Positions 62,855-64,000 of a stretch of 64,000 bases of DNA are shown piece by piece. Below the pieces are notes generated by a model that was given only the letters and a program-made list of their open reading frames with translations, was not told the DNA's origin and did no database searches. This DNA comes from Steroidobacter gossypii (GTDB taxonomy: Bacteria; Pseudomonadota; Gammaproteobacteria; Steroidobacterales; Steroidobacteraceae). Where the stretch lies: contig NZ_JAEVLS010000003.1 of NCBI RefSeq assembly GCF_016801985.1, positions 124,001 through 188,000 on the forward strand. The letters run 5' to 3'. Position 1 is the stretch's first letter. The number at the start of each line of letters is the position of its first letter. The position numbers and the translations under genes were made by a program.

Positions 62855-64000
62855 GCGGCGGAGAAGCGCCCGATGTCGAATGGCCGCAGGTCGACCGTGG
62901 GCAGCTGATTCCAGATCAGCTGCCCCACCAGCTCGGCGGTGATGGCAGCGAGCGTCAAACCGAGATGCTGGTGACCGAATGCGTACAGGATGTTCGGGGC
63001 GTCGGCGACGCGGCCGATCGCGGGCAGGTAATCGGGCAACGTGGGTCGGGCGCCCATCCATTCAACGGTCCCTGACTCGGGCTGCGGCTCGCAGGGCAAG
63101 CCGAGCTCGGCGATGTGATTCCGCAGGCGGTCCCATTTGCGTCGGTCAGGCGGCGCGTCCACGTTACCGAACTCGACAAAGCTCGCCGCGCGCAGGCCCG
63201 ACTCGAAACGAGTGACGATCATGGAGCGGTCCTCGAACACGAGCGGCGGCAGATCGGGCCAGCGATGGTTGGGCATCTGCAGGTGATAGCCGCGCTCGGC
63301 GATCAGCGGCACGCAATCGGCAAAGGGTTCGAGCAGTGCGCGCGATCGAACGCCCGCAGTGATGAGCACGAGATCGGCGGACAAACGTTTGCCATCCTCC
63401 AGCAACACGGCAGTGCCGGAGCCGCCATGTTCGATGGCGCGAGCCGCGCCTTGCACGAGTTCCACGCCGTGTTCGCGCAGCGATGCGCTGAGCAGGGCAT
63501 TCAATTTGGGAAGGTCGGCGATTTGACCTGTGTTCTCGAAGCGGATGCCTCCGCTCAAGGGACGCTTGATGAGTTGCGCCACTTCGCGCAGCTCGGCTTG
63601 ATCACATTCGTGAAAACGCGCGGTGCCAACATCAACGGAACGCCAGGAAGCGAGGCCGGCCGCAGCGGTGGCGGGCGATTCCCAGACCACGATGTGACCT
63701 TGTTCCAGCAGCACGCCCGGTGCGCCCAAGCTCGCAGCCAGCGTGCGCCAGGCGGGCATGGCCGCTGCAAGCAGGGAACGCAGAGCTGCGCGCCCTCGCT
63801 GCACGTGAGCCGCGGACGAAAATTTCGTCATGCGTAGCGCGAACGGCAGCCATCGACCGATCTGGCTCAATGGCAATCCGAGCGCGCCCCCGGCGCTGAA
63901 CAAGCGGCGGGGCGCGGAGCGGATCGTGGCCCAGGAGGCAAGCGGCTCGACCTGCTCGATGGCAATATGTCCGGCGTTGCCCCACGAGGCCGCCCGGAGC
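62851..64000 (-). CDS. D-amino-acid (D-hydroxyproline) dehydrogenase, 5' end outside the window
   Basis: 383 residues are visible and the frame is open to the right edge, so the N-terminal FAD motif lies outside. ASWGNAGHIAIEQVEPLAS at the edge, DLVLITAGVRSRALL, WMGARPTLPDYLPAIGR and FGHQHLGLTLAAITAEL mark a DadA-type FAD enzyme. After the epimerase, it would oxidise cis-4-hydroxy-D-proline to the pyrroline. The later pathway genes are presumably beyond the edge. Confidence 0.88.
   Translation of the reverse strand, partial: LRAASWGNAGHIAIEQVEPLASWATIRSAPRRLFSAGGALGLPLSQIGRWLPFALRMTKFSSAAHVQRGRAALRSLLAAAMPAWRTLAASLGAPGVLLEQGHIVVWESPATAAAGLASWRSVDVGTARFHECDQAELREVAQLIKRPLSGGIRFENTGQIADLPKLNALLSASLREHGVELVQGAARAIEHGGSGTAVLLEDGKRLSADLVLITAGVRSRALLEPFADCVPLIAERGYHLQMPNHRWPDLPPLVFEDRSMIVTRFESGLRAASFVEFGNVDAPPDRRKWDRLRNHIAELGLPCEPQPESGTVEWMGARPTLPDYLPAIGRVADAPNILYAFGHQHLGLTLAAITAELVGQLIWNQLPTVDLRPFDIGRFSAA

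Overview
The window is GC-rich, densely coding DNA. Two large TonB-dependent receptors, many secreted peptidases (S9, M13, M23, DUF885), GntR regulators and a carboxyspermidine-type polyamine route suggest a free-living gammaproteobacterium, perhaps near the Steroidobacter/Nevskia/Xanthomonas side of the class. This placement is inferred from gene content only. No rRNA, tRNA, IS element or CRISPR array was seen.

Layout. 0-1 kb: an orphan pair resembling the type VI secretion toxin Tse2 (ADP-ribosyltransferase fold) and its immunity protein Tsi2. 1-6.7 kb: a receiver-only response regulator, an exported TIM-barrel protein, an M23 peptidase, a lipoprotein and an S9 (DPP-IV-like) peptidase. 6.8-17.9 kb: a phosphonate-handling block. 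Leftward it has phnF, a PEP-mutase-family enzyme with the Thr expected of phosphonopyruvate hydrolases, and phnM with a probable ATT start. Rightward it has a TonB receptor, a CUT1 ABC importer, a TauD-like dioxygenase and a binding lipoprotein. 17.9-28.2 kb: a tightly coupled eleven-gene leftward operon headed by a canonical PEP mutase, followed by an aminotransferase, a CTP-type nucleotidyltransferase, a CDP-alcohol phosphotransferase, a SelA-like PLP enzyme, an EamA exporter, an SDR with Phe at the catalytic Tyr position, an FAD amine oxidase, a NIPSNAP protein, a second PLP enzyme and a methyltransferase. No phosphonopyruvate decarboxylase is present. This looks like a phosphonate biosynthesis cluster whose product may be carried on a lipid, and it is the most novel part of the window.

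28.6-37.5 kb: an MFS transporter divergent from an Lrp regulator, then a coupled MFS / carboxylesterase / acyl-CoA ligase / SDR cassette facing a nitronate monooxygenase fused to a ferritin-like domain. 37.7-47.1 kb: a small protein that looks like EF-G domains III and V without G, II or IV; MarR/peroxiredoxin; cysJI; metY; the two carboxy(nor)spermidine genes; and rnk with a likely attenuator. 47.5-54.3 kb: a BetT-type transporter, an M13 peptidase, a lipoprotein and a UvrD-like helicase. 54.5-64 kb: a TonB receptor, an FCD-GntR regulator, an exported amidohydrolase, a DUF885 peptidase, a 4-hydroxyproline 2-epimerase and the 3' part of a D-amino-acid dehydrogenase. This last block reads as a Pro/Hyp-peptide utilisation locus. 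The palindrome TCGTATACGA overlaps the promoters of its receptor and amidohydrolase genes, and a related element lies at the distant S9 peptidase gene, so the three probably share one regulator.
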